Positions 61,101-64,000 of a DNA stretch of 64,000 bases are shown in pieces (position 1 is the first letter of the stretch; each line of letters begins with the position of its first letter). Position numbers and translations under genes: made by a program. The notes under the pieces were generated by a model. The model did no database searches. It saw only the letters and a list, made by a program, of their open reading frames with translations, and was not told the origin of the DNA. The DNA comes from Otis tarda (taxonomy: Eukaryota > Chordata > Aves > Otidiformes > Otididae), in NCBI GenBank assembly GCA_026413225.1, contig CM048553.1, forward strand, positions 16,492,501 through 16,556,500. Reading direction: 5' to 3'.

Positions 61101-64000
61101 TTTAGAACTTGTCTGTCTTGCTAGACCACCCACAGGGAGTACAGCTTGATGGCCATGGGAACAGTACCACCAACTGCATTGTTTTTTACTGTACACTACT
61201 GAATACACTTAACCCCCAGTGAACTGACAAAATTACTCCTCTGTGGCAGGAAGATTTACACATGTCTGCTCAGCAGGAGCTGCAGTAAAGCTTCCCTTCA
61301 CAGGCAGAAGGGCACAGCTCAGCTCCATTAGCTTTCATGCTTAGGTTTCAGCCTACTAGTCTTAGGATGTGCAATGGCCAGGCCTAAGTTTTGCTCCACT
61401 GCTAATAGCGGGAACAAAAATACAGGTTTCTGGAAGCAATGCAAACACCAGAAAACTACTTGGTAATTCAACTACTTGCTGCAAGAGAGAAGCAATGTAT
61501 TAGCATTAAACAATCCAGAGTTGTTTTCAACTCAAACCATTTGTTGCGTTCTGCAGTCCGCAGCAGGTTGCATTTCACAGCCGCTGAATCAAAGATATGA
61601 ATAAGGAGGAAAATATCCCGAGGTACTGAAGAAGGCATTGTCAGTGAAGTCATGTTGAGAACTAGCCATTTACACCTCCTAGGGTGTAATCCCATGATGC
61701 AATACTGAGATTAAATCTTAGACTATTATCCCAGCATATCAACCCTGTCTGTTCCTGGCAGAGGGGTGATGTGAAGATCCTGTTTAAACTAGCCCATTTA
61801 TCCAATCAAGACAGTAAAAACAAAAGCATGAGAGAGCTCTTCTTCTCTAAGTGCTTCCCTTGTTCTCCTTGAAACCAGCTCTAGGCTTCAGTCTCATAGC
61901 CTGGTCCTCAGTCCTCGATCTCTCTCTACTCCTGCTTTCACTCCTCTTTCTCTCTCTGTCCCTCCAAAGTCTCGCACAGGGAGCAAGTCGCCTGCTGTGG
62001 AAGGCTGCTTGCAATGCCAGAAAGGCAAGCCAGGACCACTAAGCCTAATAGTTCTTGATTTATCTTAAGCGTTTGCCAAGAGGAATGTGTGTGGAGTCAC
62101 TTTTTTTCCAGACAACTACTTCCACAGAGTTCTCTTTGGCATAAGAACATTAGCACAACACTTGCACAACACATTGGCTTACCCGCCCTACCATGGTTTG
62201 TTTAAACCCCTAAATCAAGCAAACTGAGGCTACCATGAACACCGTATGATAGACCTCCGGTCACTAACACTTAAACACTGACATTCCACCTGATGTGCTG
62301 AAAGCAATGCAAAGCACTGAGGTACCTCACAGCTCATAGGGTTCACAGTTTTTGTCCCTTCTCCTGCCATCTAACCAGAGCCAACAGAGTGTTCCTTACT
62401 CACCTGTCCTTCATTCTCACTCCCACATTGAGCAGCTCTTTTCAAACCCCAACTCCTCCCACCGTCATAAAATCAGCAGCAGCACTGGCATTGCCATGGT
62501 GAGCAGGACTGGGGAAGCCACAGGGCTAGGGAGGAAAGGGAAAACAGATCCTAGACAGAGCAGTTCTCCAATCTGTGCGGCCATGTAGCCAACTGACACA
62601 CATGGAGAAAGTAGTTCAGGGGCAAAGTGGCATCAGGAGGGCAAGTGAGAATGATTCCTAAACTGGTGTTTTAAAGCCAGGTTGCCACTTCCACATTCCC
62701 ATCTGCCAATCCAAACCTGACTGCTTTAGGCAGCTGATGAAGAACTTGGTATCCTGAGCCTTAAACATTTGCAGGAACATGCTCCACATAGGTGGACAAC
62801 AACCATCACTCCTGACAGTAGTAGGAAAGAATGTGACTGGCCTCATCAAATGGTGTCTGAATTGCCTAGGTACTTCCAAAAGACCTGAATTTGAAACTCA
62901 CGAGCCTGAAACGTGAGCACACTTCAAGGCAGCCCTGAATACCAGCCTACAAGCAAGCAAACAGCAATGCTGCTCTTGACTTCCCTTGTTTAAAGCAAGG
63001 CAGCTATGAAGAACAAAGTCTTATCGATGAAGATGTGTTTTTCTGCAATCAGTAATTGCTATGAATCCTCCCAATTAATATGTCTGACACACATCACTAG
63101 CTCAGAGGACAAAATGTTGGACTGAAGTGTGTTGATGCTGTTTTCTCCTTTGACTCAACCATTATGAATCCTTACAGCCAGCAAATGTACATAATAAATA
63201 GCCAGAAACATGATTAACAATGGAAAAACTAAGCCTTTATGGCTTTGAGTAAGTGCCAGGATGGATCATTTTTCCTGTGCCCACCCAAACAGAATCCTTA
63301 CACATAAAGGGTTGTGACTTCACCTAATTACAGATCAGCAAAGGCTTCCAGCCTCTGGTCAGAAGAGAAACGCCAAGCATTTGTGCGTATGGGAGCTTTT
63401 TTAACTTCACAACTCTTTAAGCTATCAGAGTTCCTCTGAGCTGAATGCTTATCTCTCTTATGCTATAATATTTCTCATATCACAATATGCTACCTGTGAG
63501 CATATGATCATCAAATCTCTTCTTTTGAGCTCTGAGATACTTCAAGACAACCAATCTTTTGCTACTCTTTCAAAGAACCTAACCTAGCCAAGCTTTCTAC
63601 AGCTTAAATATCCCATTTCCATCTCTGTCTGGACAGGTGACTCTTCAAATACAGACGGCAATCAGCAGCTAGATGAAGACTTGGTATAGATTTCTACATG
63701 CCAATAGTTAGTTCAGTTAGTCTTTCTTGCTCTGAATAAACCAAAAGACCTTTACCCTTTCTAGAAATTTCAACAAGGAAAAAAATATCAAAGTTGTCCA
63801 CACACCAAATACAAACAATTTTTGCAATCAGAATACATTTCTTCCAGAAGTGTTCTGATTCACAAGTGTTTTGGGTACAAAATTACTATAATCAGTTGAT
63901 GCACAATTCTAGATGATTGCTATATAAGCAGAACTGACTGCAAAAAAAGATACTTCTGATAGTTTTGTTCATTCTCAGTTCAGTTAGTTAAGGCTGACTG
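46200..64000. other. Upstream non-coding region (distal)
   Basis: No exon, RNA gene or dispersed repeat is supported here. Base composition is ordinary, with G+C-richer parts at about 46660-46770 and 48800-49280. Simple tracts include an AT repeat at 54804-54843 and T/A runs. A cluster of TAAT-type sites lies at about 57058-57115. The longest frames (48805-49278 plus, 49848-50276 minus, 55936-56298 plus) resemble no family I know. In mammals SVIL has very long leader introns, so this is probably the same here. Confidence 0.55.
54804..54843. repeat. AT-type simple repeat
   Basis: An imperfect (AT)n tract running into TACATATGTATATCTATATG. Low-complexity intergenic or intronic DNA. Confidence 0.85.

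Overview
This is a window of vertebrate, almost certainly avian, nuclear DNA. It is intron-dominated and has low repeat density. The recognisable dispersed repeats are CR1-type LINEs: a young 3' end with the typical ATTCTATG-type terminus, an internal fragment, and an ancient relic. The sequence alone does not fix the species. I see no bacterial genes, operons, tRNA, rRNA, CRISPR array or retroviral element.

One gene explains all convincing coding sequence: SVIL (supervillin/archvillin), on the minus strand. I placed 17 coding exons by matching reading frame, splice sites and intron phase. They run from a start codon at 39591 down to 741 and give about 1241 codons with no stop and consistent phase at all 16 junctions. 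This covers the disordered N-terminal and central parts, which in the family bind myosin II, F-actin and signalling partners. The C-terminal gelsolin-like repeats and villin headpiece are not here; they should lie beyond position 1. Exons 7 and 8 (19979-19899 and 17570-16689) match the stretch that, as I recall, is characteristic of the muscle isoform archvillin.

The most notable point is the 5' end. The familiar vertebrate start ([10 protein letters not shown]) sits at 25994-25992, near the 3' end of an exon whose frame stays open upstream. Joining that exon to candidate exons at 30421-30330, 35535-35469 and 39632-39552 gives a continuous 81-codon N-terminal extension that begins at an ATG in strong Kozak context. 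All four exons have plausible splice sites and compatible phases.

Layout: 1-40 kb is the SVIL coding-exon region, with long introns. From 39.6 to 64 kb there is no supported coding sequence. It is probably the 5' non-coding part of SVIL (leader introns or promoters). It contains a CpG-rich patch at about 45.77-46.19 kb with a minus-strand splice donor, which is a candidate promoter and first exon. It also has a recent 59-bp tandem duplication followed by a 32-base poly(A) run, and simple repeats. An ancient antisense-oriented CR1 relic lies at about 32.6-33.2 kb.
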